Source of the DNA: Rhizorhapis sp. SPR117 | GTDB lineage: Bacteria > Pseudomonadota > Alphaproteobacteria > Sphingomonadales > Sphingomonadaceae | Assembly (NCBI RefSeq): GCF_021742065.1 | Contig: NZ_JAKKIE010000042.1 | Coordinates: 1 to 36,551 of the forward strand | DNA: 36,551 nucleotides | Reading direction: 5' to 3' | Part shown: positions 8,908 to 17,158 of the stretch, piece by piece | How the letters are laid out: each line of letters starts with the position of its first letter | Position numbering within the stretch: the stretch's first letter is position 1 | Position numbers and translations under genes: made by a program | Notes under the pieces: generated by a model | The model's database searches: none | What the model was told of the DNA's origin: nothing | What the model saw: the letters and a program-made list of their open reading frames with translations, nothing else

Positions 8908-10284
8908 TCATGCTTTGCGGACAGGAAGGCTCAAAATGAAACGCGCACCCTGTCCAGGGGCGCTTTCAACGGTAACATCACCATGCATTGCGCGGGCAAG
9001 CCGCCGGGAAATATAAAGGCCCAGGCCGCTCCCACCTGCTTCATCCCTGCCAAGCCGTTCGAATTTGTCGAAAACCTTTTCCTGATCCTCGATGGCGATG
9101 CCACGCCCCTGATCCGCGACGATAATCCTGGCCCATTCATCATCCTGTTCCGTCCGGACCCAGACCATCGAATCTTCCGGCGAATAACGGATGGCGTTGC
9201 CAACCAGATTGACCATGATCTGTAATGCACGTCGAAACTCGCCGGTCGCGGGCAAGGACTCATCTGGGTCGGGCGCATCGATGCGAATTTTTCTGTCCGA
9301 AGCTTTAACCGCCAGCAATCCTGCCGTGCGACGCGCAATATCGGCAAGGTCGATGTCCTCCTGGACGGGGTTGAAATCGGGACGCTCTATCGCCTGTAAA
9401 TCGGCCAAATCATCTACCAGTTCCATCAAATGCCGACCGGCTGCTGCGATATCGCTGGCGTAATTGGCATAATCCCGGCGCAATGGACCCTGTAACTGAC
9501 CACTGATCGTATCGGCATTGGCAATGATCCGGCCAAGCGGTTTGCGCAGGGCGCGATCGAGGCGCTGACCGAATATGTGCATATAGGCACTTTGCTGGGC
9601 GCTTCCATTGTCCCGTGTAACCGCCGCGACTACGGCCGCCTTGCCGCGATAGCCCACAAGCCCGCCTTGCGTGTCGAAAATTGGGAAGCCCGACAATATA
9701 TAACGTTCATCGGGCCGGTCGCGTACTGCCGCGTGCTGATCGAGAAAGGGCGCGCGTTCCGCCATTGCCTTCAATATCGGAAAGTCCTGGTCAGCCCCTT
9801 CCTCCAGCTTGAAGAAATCGGTCAACAACGTGCCGGCATCAGGCCAGCTTTCATCGACGGCAGCAGCTGCAATGCGCGGCATCGCCAGAAAGCGCAAATT
9901 CTTGTCGACACGCCAGTTCCATCCATCGGCGGCACGCACCAGATCGGATTGACGCTCTTGCTCCACTACAGGATTAGGCGCCTTGACGGCCCGTTCCTTC
10001 CAATCGACGATGCTCAGGCTGACCTGACCGTTTTCGGGCCGGGCGCGAACCCACATGTCTATGTCGACATCTTCATCAGCCGCGATCACCGGTCGCGAAA
10101 TCAGCGTATCAAGACGCATGGCCAAACGCGCCAGCGTAGCCAGTTGCGGAATGGCTAGCGGACCACCCTCAACCCCGCCAGCGCGCAGATGCAGACCCAA
10201 TAGCGCCGCATCGGCAGCCACGAGTTCACCTTGCGCATTGATAGTGGCGTGAATCGCGGCCTGGCTCGCTGGCAGTGCACTCAT
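8908..10284 (-). CDS. PAS histidine-kinase-like protein lacking the H-box histidine
   Basis: The 458-residue protein has an N-terminal region of unknown type, a PAS-like domain (about residues 118-222, DGWNWRVDKNLRF to GYRGKAA), a HisKA-like helix pair, and a complete HATPase domain: N box NLVGNAIRYSP (359-369), G1 DQGRGI (391-396), F box and G2 GSGLGL (418-423). There is no membrane segment, so it is cytoplasmic. At the H box, where kinases read H-E-L-R-T-P, it reads RALRKPLGRI, with Arg244 in place of the phospho-accepting His. It may bind ATP but should not phosphorylate itself at the usual place. Its ATG overlaps the stop of the DUF2336 gene by 4 bp, indicating coupled translation. Confidence 0.85.
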   Translation of the reverse strand: MSALPASQAAIHATINAQGELVAADAALLGLHLRAGGVEGGPLAIPQLATLARLAMRLDTLISRPVIAADEDVDIDMWVRARPENGQVSLSIVDWKERAVKAPNPVVEQERQSDLVRAADGWNWRVDKNLRFLAMPRIAAAAVDESWPDAGTLLTDFFKLEEGADQDFPILKAMAERAPFLDQHAAVRDRPDERYILSGFPIFDTQGGLVGYRGKAAVVAAVTRDNGSAQQSAYMHIFGQRLDRALRKPLGRIIANADTISGQLQGPLRRDYANYASDIAAAGRHLMELVDDLADLQAIERPDFNPVQEDIDLADIARRTAGLLAVKASDRKIRIDAPDPDESLPATGEFRRALQIMVNLVGNAIRYSPEDSMVWVRTEQDDEWARIIVADQGRGIAIEDQEKVFDKFERLGRDEAGGSGLGLYISRRLARAMHGDVTVESAPGQGARFILSLPVRKA

Positions 10285-11402
10285 TTGGCGTTTCGTCCAG
10301 GCAGACCCACACCATAAAGCATCGCTGCCTTATCACGATATACCTGCGGCATAACGACGGCGGCGGCGTCCTTTTCGGCCTGTTCAGCAGTCAGCGTTCC
10401 ATAATGACGGGCCAGCTCGATCAGGCGCGAATCCAGCAGGTCGCCACGGATCATCTGCAGATCCAGCAACACCCGGCTTGCCTCTTCTCCCGCCATGTCC
10501 TGCCTGCGCATGACGGCAAGCAACAGTTCGGGATCTTCACTGCACAGCAATGCGAAAAGGCGTTCCAACGGAACATTCTGCTCCAGAGAAATAAACGCCA
10601 TCAACAACAGGTAACGCCGTTGTCGCAAAGCCTGGCTGAGCGCTTCTCGTGGATCGCGTTTCGCACGAATCATTCGCGCCAGTTTCATGGCCAGCGCAAA
10701 GGGACCCTTTTCTTCATCATATTGACGCAGCATTCGGCCGGCGACCTCTGCCAGCAAAGTGTCGATCTTGCGCGCGGACGCGATTCCGGTCCGGGCCAGC
10801 GAACCAGCCAGGATCGCCGCAATCGTCCAGACAAGCTCGCTATAGATTTCGGCAGGAACATCCGCACGAACCAATACATATTCCTGATCAGGTTCCGCCC
10901 AGCGGTTTTCAGTCAGGAACAATGCCAGAGCCGTGTCCGCGATATCCCGAACCGGGTCATCCAGCAGCCAGGAAAGATCCGGGCCGACATCGCCTTCGGC
11001 ATCGATGTTGCCGCCTTTACGCGCCAATATCGCTATACTGGAGCGATCGCGCATATGAGCGACAAGTTCAGGTCCGGCAAGTTCGGGATGAAGCTGAATT
11101 GCACGCCAGCTATAGCCATGCCCCAGCGTATCGACGGCATCGGGTAACAGTGAGGCAATATTGGCCGCTTTTGCCCGAAGATCAAAAAGCATGCCGGTTT
11201 CAACCGTAGTGACGCACCCTTCCAGATGACGGCGCATCTCCGTCACCATGGCGTCGGGCATTTTCTGATCATTGGCACGAAACAGATCGGTCAGGTCCAG
11301 CATATGCCGCGACAGATGCGCCGCGTCGTGTCCACCGGGCGCAAAAACGCCGCTGGAACGGGAGGATCGTCCTCCATCCGGCTGATGGTTGCTGGCGGTC
11401 AT
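10281..11402 (-). CDS. DUF2336 family protein
   Basis: DUF2336 proteins are alphaproteobacterial helical-repeat-like proteins of unknown function. The 373-residue product is rich in Leu, Ala and Arg, mostly helical, soluble and without Cys-based metal motifs; the domain covers about residues 35-370. The N-terminal 33 residues are low in structure, and Met34 (MLDLTDLFRAN) is an alternative start. It ends in an ATGA overlap with the kinase-like gene, so the two products probably act together. A CtrA-like site lies 22 bp upstream of the start. The sequence shows no enzymatic motif, so an adaptor or scaffold role is only an inference. Confidence 0.85.
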   Translation of the reverse strand: MTASNHQPDGGRSSRSSGVFAPGGHDAAHLSRHMLDLTDLFRANDQKMPDAMVTEMRRHLEGCVTTVETGMLFDLRAKAANIASLLPDAVDTLGHGYSWRAIQLHPELAGPELVAHMRDRSSIAILARKGGNIDAEGDVGPDLSWLLDDPVRDIADTALALFLTENRWAEPDQEYVLVRADVPAEIYSELVWTIAAILAGSLARTGIASARKIDTLLAEVAGRMLRQYDEEKGPFALAMKLARMIRAKRDPREALSQALRQRRYLLLMAFISLEQNVPLERLFALLCSEDPELLLAVMRRQDMAGEEASRVLLDLQMIRGDLLDSRLIELARHYGTLTAEQAEKDAAAVVMPQVYRDKAAMLYGVGLPGRNAK

Positions 11403-11423
11403 GGCTTCACTGTATGGCCGTGT

Positions 11424-11440
11424 GGTTAATTTGCCCTAAA
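11424..11440 (-). promoter_or_regulatory. Possible CtrA-binding site upstream of the DUF2336 gene
   Basis: Read leftward the sequence is TTTA-GGGCAAA-TTAACC, one mismatch from the CtrA consensus TTAA-N7-TTAA and with the often-seen CC extension. It lies just before the DUF2336 start. A chance match is possible for so short a motif. Confidence 0.3.
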
Positions 11441-11454
11441 CCGCAGGGCACAAA

Positions 11455-12783
11455 TCACAAAGAATGAATGTCTTTTGTTGGAATGCCCGTCTGCGGATTA
11501 TCCGCTACTGGCCGGGCAAGAACGATCATGGCCACGCTCGCCAGCGCAAACAGGGTGGTGACGGCAAAACCGAGGTCCAGCATTCCGGCGAACCTGAATA
11601 AAAGCAGCAGTATCAATGCGGTGCCCAGGCTGCATATCATCCAGGCCCGCATGTGCAGAGCCTTGCCCGTTCTAACCGAGAGTTCAACGATCGTGATCGA
11701 CGCGGCCAGATAAAGGCCCGTAAATAGGCCGCTGACTTGATTAACCTGCCCATGCATACCCAGCAGGATCAGTCCCAGCAAAGCCAATACGGGGCATATC
11801 AGGTCGCGCCATCCCGACTGTTCACGTCGTCTCGCACTTTTCGCCATGCCGACTGCGACAGTATCAACCACAAGGCCCAGGATGAAGAACAACAGCGCGG
11901 GCCATGTCAGCCCGAAGCTTGCGATGACCAGCCCTGTCGCCGAAAGTGCAAAGGCGCCGGTTCGCAAGGGAACAGGCGGCACTTGCCGCCGTAACAGCGC
12001 CGGGATCGCCCAGTCGACCAGCGGCACAAAAAGATACTGCTCCACCCATCCAAAGCCACTGGCCGGAATCGAGCCTGTCGTCAGAGAATGCCGTTCGGCT
12101 GCATCAGCCGTCGTCTGAGACCCGACAAGAATGATTTCGCCTTTGAACAGCGCCTCGTCATTTACTATCACGCGAGCAGGGTCTGTCTGCACCGCATGCC
12201 GCAAGAGTGTCGATTGGAAATCCCAGTCCGCCAGAACATCCAGCGTATCGAGCGTATCCATCATATGCCGGAAATTAAGGCGCGCGAGGCCGGCCCAACG
12301 ATGTTGCGCATCGATCCGTTCAAATTCCGGTTCCGTCACGCGATCATTGACGACCAGAAGGACAGGCGCCGCGCGTCGCGCAATCTCTGCGTACCAGGAT
12401 TGTGCCGCGATAATGCCATCCCCGATCAACAGGATGTCGCTATCGGGCGGAATGGTCTGGCGTAATTCAGCGGCGCTGCGGACCAGCGAGACATTGATGC
12501 CGTCCGCGGTCAAACGATCAACCGATCGTGACAATGCAGCGGAAATAGCGCTGACATGAATCGAAATATGCCCTGCGCCAGCCTCTGCCGCCTGTCGCGC
12601 CTGATATTCCACCAGCGTTTGCCCGGCATAAATCAGGGTTGCGCGTAGCGCCCCATCATCGTGGTCACCATGATCCTGGCTGACAGTGGCGCTTGCAGAA
12701 ATGACAGCCGCAAAAGGCAAGACGCATCCCCGGTCAATGGTCGACAAAGGCTGTCTCTTCGCAACCCACAGGTGGGATTGCAA
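11455..12783 (-). CDS. Membrane protein: nucleotidyltransferase-like plus degenerate CDP-alcohol phosphotransferase-like
   Basis: The N-terminal half (about residues 45-215) reads like a sugar/inositol nucleotidyltransferase from its second strand onward: AGQTLVEYQARQAAEAGA, then ILLIGDGII and FERIDAQHRWAGL. The glycine-rich nucleotide loop that should precede it is missing. The C-terminal part has about six membrane segments between residues 275 and 423. Around residues 307-326 it recalls the CDP-alcohol phosphotransferase motif (D-x2-DG-x2-AR-x8-G-x3-D), but reads DTVAVGMAK then GWRD, lacking several acidic residues. The layout resembles IPCT/DIPPS fusion enzymes that make phosphodiester inositol compounds. 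I judge it a likely inactive relative. The upstream start is TTG; another TTG at 12720 has GGGGA 7 nt before it and may be the true start. Confidence 0.6.
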   Translation of the reverse strand: MQSHLWVAKRQPLSTIDRGCVLPFAAVISASATVSQDHGDHDDGALRATLIYAGQTLVEYQARQAAEAGAGHISIHVSAISAALSRSVDRLTADGINVSLVRSAAELRQTIPPDSDILLIGDGIIAAQSWYAEIARRAAPVLLVVNDRVTEPEFERIDAQHRWAGLARLNFRHMMDTLDTLDVLADWDFQSTLLRHAVQTDPARVIVNDEALFKGEIILVGSQTTADAAERHSLTTGSIPASGFGWVEQYLFVPLVDWAIPALLRRQVPPVPLRTGAFALSATGLVIASFGLTWPALLFFILGLVVDTVAVGMAKSARRREQSGWRDLICPVLALLGLILLGMHGQVNQVSGLFTGLYLAASITIVELSVRTGKALHMRAWMICSLGTALILLLLFRFAGMLDLGFAVTTLFALASVAMIVLARPVADNPQTGIPTKDIHSL

Positions 12784-12810
12784 GCTTTTCAGGCCGTATA
12801 TGTCAGTAGA

Positions 12811-13113
12811 TCAAGCGATTTCGAAACCCGCGATAGCCGATTTCAATTTACGCAGCATCGCCGGGTCGCCCGAAACGCTCCGCGCGGCCTCTTCGGCCAG
12901 ACTCATCAAACCAACCACGCCGAAACTGGCCGCCAACCCCTTTAGCCGCCAGGCAGCAATTTGCCAGTTGGCGTCGCAACGCGCGCGATTAAGCAGGTCC
13001 ATCTGTCGTTGCGCGCTTTCCAGAAAAGCATAGCGCAAGTCCGCGACCAGTGCGGGGTCGTCCCCAACTGCCGCGGCCAGCGCGGCATCCAAAGCTCCAG
13101 GATCATAGGACAT
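12811..13113 (-). CDS. Hpt-like protein lacking the phospho-accepting histidine
   Basis: Hpt domains are four-helix bundles that pass phosphate through a His in the motif HxLKG. This 100-residue protein fits the length and pattern of a single Hpt domain: the second helix reads AAWRLKGLAASFG, but the His position is Trp55 (codon TGG, not one base away from a His codon). Phosphotransfer by the normal route is therefore impossible. The start is the ATG at 13113, with no clear ribosome site. It is the first gene of the leftward cluster, ending 27 bp before the membrane protein gene. A structural adaptor role, perhaps binding a receiver or kinase, is inferred. Confidence 0.75.
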   Translation of the reverse strand: MSYDPGALDAALAAAVGDDPALVADLRYAFLESAQRQMDLLNRARCDANWQIAAWRLKGLAASFGVVGLMSLAEEAARSVSGDPAMLRKLKSAIAGFEIA

Positions 13114-13198
13114 TTCATAGCATTATCATCGCTGGGGTTAATGAAGCGTTGCGAAATCTCCGGTTTCCGATCGCGTAAAACATGGTACACAGTCCATC

Positions 13199-15526
13199 AT
13201 GTCCGGAGATACAAAAATCGTCGGCCTCTGGCGCGACAAACAAAAGCCCGATCACGCGGCTATGCGCGCGGAAGCTATGAGCGAAAGCACAGAAACAGCA
13301 GTTGAAACCGTGCAGGAAGAGCTTCTTGCTGAAGGCATTGCAGACGATGATTCGTTTGAGGTTCCCTCAAGGCTGCCACTGCTGATTCGCTTGTCCGCCA
13401 TTGCGGCAGCGCTGGGCTGGCTGATATTCTACGGCTGGTTCCTGCTGGGTACAGGCTTTGCCTCGCCAAGCCTTGCCGACATTCCCGCCATTGTAACGAC
13501 AGCCTCTGTTCCGCTTATCCTGATCGCGCTTGCCTATCTGCTTACCATGCGTAACAGCCGATCGGAGATGCGCCGCTATGGGGACGCCGCAAATCTTCTG
13601 CGCAACGAAAGCCAACAGCTGGAAATCAGAATGGCGGCTATGCGCGAGCAATTGACCGCGGCGCGCGGCGAATTGGCCGAACAGGCACGCCTGTTGCAGG
13701 AATTCGGTTTGAATTCAGCGGCGCTGATGCGGGATTCGGCCAGTGAACTGATCGGCCAGATGCAATTGGCAGAGGAAAAATCGCAGGGTCTCGAACAAGC
13801 TGGGTCGGTTCTTACGGCCAATTTGACGGTACTGAACGACAGGTTGCCCCGCGCAGAGGCTCAGGTCGCCGCCGTTGCGCGCGAAATCAGTGCCAGTGGC
13901 GCAACCGCGCTTGAACAGGCAACATTGATGCAGGTCGAGTTGGAAGCGATCGCATCGCTTACCGAACGAACGAAGAGCGAAACGCTGGGCGCCACACAGC
14001 TTCTGTCCGGCCAATTGCAGCATTTGCAGGAATCGACCAGGGCCGTGACGGGCGAGATCGATGACATGACGATTCTGGCGACCGAAAGGATCGACGCCGC
14101 ATTGGAGCGGGCACGCGAAGGCGTGGACACGAGTCGCAAGGGACTTGATGCTCAAGCTGAAGCCCTTGGTCTGATGATCGACCAGTCGCGTGCAGCGATT
14201 TCATCCATAGGAACAGATGCGACCGAAGGTTTTTCGAACAATATTGCGCAGATCGAGATACAGTTGCACGAAATCAATGGATTGTTGCAGGATCAAACGG
14301 GCGTTGCAGGGCATCTGACCGAAGGCCTGGAATCAAGCTTGACGGGGCTTTCGGAACGCTTCGCTACGTTGGAAAGCGATGGAATCGCACGCAATCAGCG
14401 CTTGAGCGAAGCCATGGCTACGCTTGCACAGGAAGCGGAGCGGATGGAACGCGCCCTCGCTGGTGGTAATGAGACGGCAGATGGGTTGATCAGTCGATCC
14501 GAATCCCTGTTACTGGCTCTGGATTCCAGTGCGCGTGAACTGGACGAAACCTTGCCATTGGCGCTCGGTCGCCTCGACGAGCGGATGGACAAGAGTTTGG
14601 CAATTCTGGCCAGCGCATCACCCGATGCCGAAAAACTGGAAGCCGTTACCGACGCCATATTGGGCCGGGTACACGAAGCCGAAGAGATGATCCGAACGCA
14701 GGCGGTAGCGTTAAAGGAATGGCTGGCAAGCGCAGAGGCGCAGTTGGTCACCAATCGGATCGAGGTGGAAAAACTGGGCAACGCCATTGCAGGCGCAGAC
14801 GTGCAGGCGGGGCAGTTGGCCGATCAATCCGGGCCAAAACTGATCGAGGCTCTGTTGCGGGTCAAGGATACTGCCGAACAAGCCGCAGAACGAGCCCGGC
14901 AGGCACTGGCAAAGACAATACCAGAGGCTGCAGATGCGTTGGGCAAGGCCAGCCAGAAAGCGCTTGAGGATGCGGTTGCCCAGAAGGTAGCGGCTCAGAT
15001 GGAACAGATCGCCACCGTGGCCGAATCGGCACTGGCGGCGGCGCATCAGGCGACGGACCGGCTGATGCGGCAAATGTTGACCATCGCAGATACCAGCGCG
15101 AGCGTTGAACGGCGCATAGACGATGCCCGTCAAGAGGCAGAAGAACGCGACAAGGATAATTTTGCTCGTCGTGTCGCCGTACTGATCGAAGCCCTGAACA
15201 GCACAGCCATCGATGTCGGTAAAATCCTGTCCAATGAAGTCGCGGATTCCAGTTGGGCGGCTTACCTGAAAGGGGATCGCGGCGTTTTCACCCGTCGGGC
15301 CGTAAAGTTGCTCGATGGTGGCGAAGCGCGCGAAATTGCGCATCATTACGATCAGGACGCGGATTTCCGTGAATATGTGAACCGTTATATCCATGACTTT
15401 GAAGCGATGCTGCGGCAGATTTTGGCAACCCGTGACGGCAGTGCATTGGCTGTGACGCTGCTTTCGTCCGATATGGGCAAGCTCTACGTTGCGCTGGCCC
15501 AGGCGATTGAACGGTTGAGGGGTTAG
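13199..15526 (+). CDS. Membrane-anchored coiled-coil protein, TipN-like architecture
   Basis: The 775-residue product has a cytoplasmic N-terminal stretch, two membrane segments (about residues 60-84 and 95-116), and a very long Ala/Glu/Gln-rich coiled-coil region (about residues 125-650). It ends in a globular domain with the marks DRGVFTRRAVKLLDGG and HYDQDADFREYVNRYI. No enzyme motif is visible. The layout resembles TipN, the cell-pole marker of Caulobacter, but I cannot show homology by eye. It diverges from the Hpt-like gene with only 85 bp between them, which suggests shared control. Internal ATGs at codons 22 and 27 are alternative starts, since none has a strong ribosome site. astB follows after 14 bp. 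Confidence 0.7.
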   Translation: MSGDTKIVGLWRDKQKPDHAAMRAEAMSESTETAVETVQEELLAEGIADDDSFEVPSRLPLLIRLSAIAAALGWLIFYGWFLLGTGFASPSLADIPAIVTTASVPLILIALAYLLTMRNSRSEMRRYGDAANLLRNESQQLEIRMAAMREQLTAARGELAEQARLLQEFGLNSAALMRDSASELIGQMQLAEEKSQGLEQAGSVLTANLTVLNDRLPRAEAQVAAVAREISASGATALEQATLMQVELEAIASLTERTKSETLGATQLLSGQLQHLQESTRAVTGEIDDMTILATERIDAALERAREGVDTSRKGLDAQAEALGLMIDQSRAAISSIGTDATEGFSNNIAQIEIQLHEINGLLQDQTGVAGHLTEGLESSLTGLSERFATLESDGIARNQRLSEAMATLAQEAERMERALAGGNETADGLISRSESLLLALDSSARELDETLPLALGRLDERMDKSLAILASASPDAEKLEAVTDAILGRVHEAEEMIRTQAVALKEWLASAEAQLVTNRIEVEKLGNAIAGADVQAGQLADQSGPKLIEALLRVKDTAEQAAERARQALAKTIPEAADALGKASQKALEDAVAQKVAAQMEQIATVAESALAAAHQATDRLMRQMLTIADTSASVERRIDDARQEAEERDKDNFARRVAVLIEALNSTAIDVGKILSNEVADSSWAAYLKGDRGVFTRRAVKLLDGGEAREIAHHYDQDADFREYVNRYIHDFEAMLRQILATRDGSALAVTLLSSDMGKLYVALAQAIERLRG

Positions 15527-15540
15527 ACCGAACGGGGATC

Positions 15541-16806
15541 ATGCCACTTCAGGAAATCAATTTTGATGGACTGATCGGACCCACCCATAATTATGCGGGT
15601 CTTAGCCCCGGCAATCTTGCATCGGCTCTTAATGCCGGGAAAATCGCCTTTCCTCGTGCCGCCGCCCTGCAGGGTATAGCCAAGATGCAGGCCAATCTGG
15701 CGCTGGGCCTGACACAGGGGCTGTTTCTTCCACAAGACCGTCCGGACCAGGAATGGTTGGAACAACTGGGTGAAAACCTGACTGATGCCGAACCGCATAT
15801 GCGTGCCGCCGCATGGTCCGCTTCATCCATGTGGGCGGCCAATGCCGCCACGGTTTCTCCCGCGCCGGATACCAAAGATGGCAAATGCCATCTGACGGTT
15901 GCCAACCTGATGACCATGCCGCACCGAAGCCATGAATGGTCCGGAACGCTCAAGCAGCTCCAAATCGCCTTCGCTGCAGCAAGTTTCCGCGTACATGGGC
16001 CGATTCTCCCTCCTTTCGGCGATGAGGGTGCAGCCAATCATATACGGCTCTGCCACGGGCATGGAACGGCAGGCATCGAAATATTCGTTTATGGCAAAAA
16101 CGGCGGGGCCTATCCCGTGCGCCAACATATCGAAGCGGGAAAGGCTATATCCCGCATTCATGGTCTCGATCCGGCCCGAACGCTTTTCGTCCAGCAGTCG
16201 GAAAAGGCAATCGCGGCAGGCGCATTTCATAATGATGTTGTTGCTGTCGCCAATGAGCATGTCCTTTTCGCACATGAACTGGCTTTCGCTGACAAGGGCA
16301 GCTTCTATGTCGCGCTGCGCACTCTGTTGCCGCAAATCGAAATCATTGAAGTCCCAGCCAAGGCCGTCAGTCTTGCCGATGCGGTCAAAAGCTATCTCTT
16401 CAATGCCCAGCTCGTCAGCTTGCCTGATGGAGGCATGGCGCTGATCCTGCCAACCGAGGCGCAGGACACGCCCGCTGTCTGGAACTGGCTTGGCGAGATG
16501 GTGAAGGGCAACGGCCCGATACGCCGGCTTATCCCCGTCGATGTGCGTCAATCCATGGCCAATGGCGGCGGTCCCGCTTGTCTGCGCCTGCGTGTCGTTG
16601 CTGATCCCGCCGATATCGATCCGCGTTTCCTTGCCGATAGGGAAAAGCTGGATGGAATCGCAATACTCGTCGATCGCTATTGGCCTGAACAGATCGCACC
16701 GGCTGATCTTGAGAATCCCGCGCTTATCGCCATAGTTCGACAAGCCCGCAAGGCATTGATCGATCACCTTGATCTTGCGCGCGATCTTTCCGGAACCAGC
16801 GACTGA
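15541..16806 (+). CDS. astB: N-succinylarginine dihydrolase
   Basis: AstB hydrolyses N2-succinylarginine to succinylornithine, ammonia and carbon dioxide, the second step of the arginine succinyltransferase route. The 421-residue protein begins with the family signature NFDGLIGPTHNYAGLSPGN and contains the region NGGGPACLRLRV near residue 345, where the catalytic Cys of this guanidine-modifying fold lies. Length is close to the usual 440-450. The other ast genes are not in the window. It is 14 bp behind the coiled-coil gene on the same strand, so read-through is likely although the functions seem unrelated. Confidence 0.93.
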   Translation: MPLQEINFDGLIGPTHNYAGLSPGNLASALNAGKIAFPRAAALQGIAKMQANLALGLTQGLFLPQDRPDQEWLEQLGENLTDAEPHMRAAAWSASSMWAANAATVSPAPDTKDGKCHLTVANLMTMPHRSHEWSGTLKQLQIAFAAASFRVHGPILPPFGDEGAANHIRLCHGHGTAGIEIFVYGKNGGAYPVRQHIEAGKAISRIHGLDPARTLFVQQSEKAIAAGAFHNDVVAVANEHVLFAHELAFADKGSFYVALRTLLPQIEIIEVPAKAVSLADAVKSYLFNAQLVSLPDGGMALILPTEAQDTPAVWNWLGEMVKGNGPIRRLIPVDVRQSMANGGGPACLRLRVVADPADIDPRFLADREKLDGIAILVDRYWPEQIAPADLENPALIAIVRQARKALIDHLDLARDLSGTSD

Positions 16807-16826
16807 AAGCCGTGGGCTCAGGTGTC

Positions 16827-16846
16827 GGTTAAATTGACATTTAACC
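16827..16846. promoter_or_regulatory. Perfect palindrome upstream of small membrane protein gene
   Basis: GGTTAAAT-TGAC-ATTTAACC is a perfect 8-bp inverted repeat in the gap after astB. It contains TTAACCAT on its right edge, which fits the CtrA half-site, although the two TTAA are 8 nt apart instead of 7. It may be an operator for the gene at 16910. Confidence 0.4.
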
Positions 16847-16909
16847 ATTTCTTCACTTCGTTATGTGGCTAAAATCCGGGTTTGGCACATGAATTGCTTG
16901 AGAATTTCC

Positions 16910-17134
16910 ATGTGGAAAAAGTTCAAACGATTATTCGTGATCAAAACCAAATTTGAGGCTTTTCTCATCATTTATGCCCTTGCCCTTGGTGCGACCGAGC
17001 GCGGGGTGGTCTATATGCATCAATATCCCGGTTTCGGCGGCATCCTTCTGGCACTCGCCTGCACGGGTGCGGTTTTCATGGCTGGTGGCAAAATTCTCGA
17101 CGCAGTTGAAATGCGCTCCTATTGGGAGGATTGA
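16910..17134 (+). CDS. Small conserved membrane protein (74 aa)
   Basis: The product starts MWKKFKRLFVIKTKFEAF and has two membrane segments (about residues 14-31 and 42-62) after a short basic N-terminus, ending in acidic residues. I recall near-identical small proteins as common in sphingomonads, always unnamed. The start at 16910 is preferred because the family-like sequence begins there; upstream in-frame starts at 16865 and 16889 add residues without membrane or family character. It is flanked by a palindrome upstream and converges with the LysR gene. Function unknown. Confidence 0.75.
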   Translation: MWKKFKRLFVIKTKFEAFLIIYALALGATERGVVYMHQYPGFGGILLALACTGAVFMAGGKILDAVEMRSYWED

Positions 17135-17158
17135 ATTCCGGTGCGGGGCAATCGACCG

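Noticed and set aside
15823..16848. Open frame of 341 codons antisense to astB
   Set aside because: AstB is a well-recognised enzyme on the other strand and the antisense product has no recognisable features.
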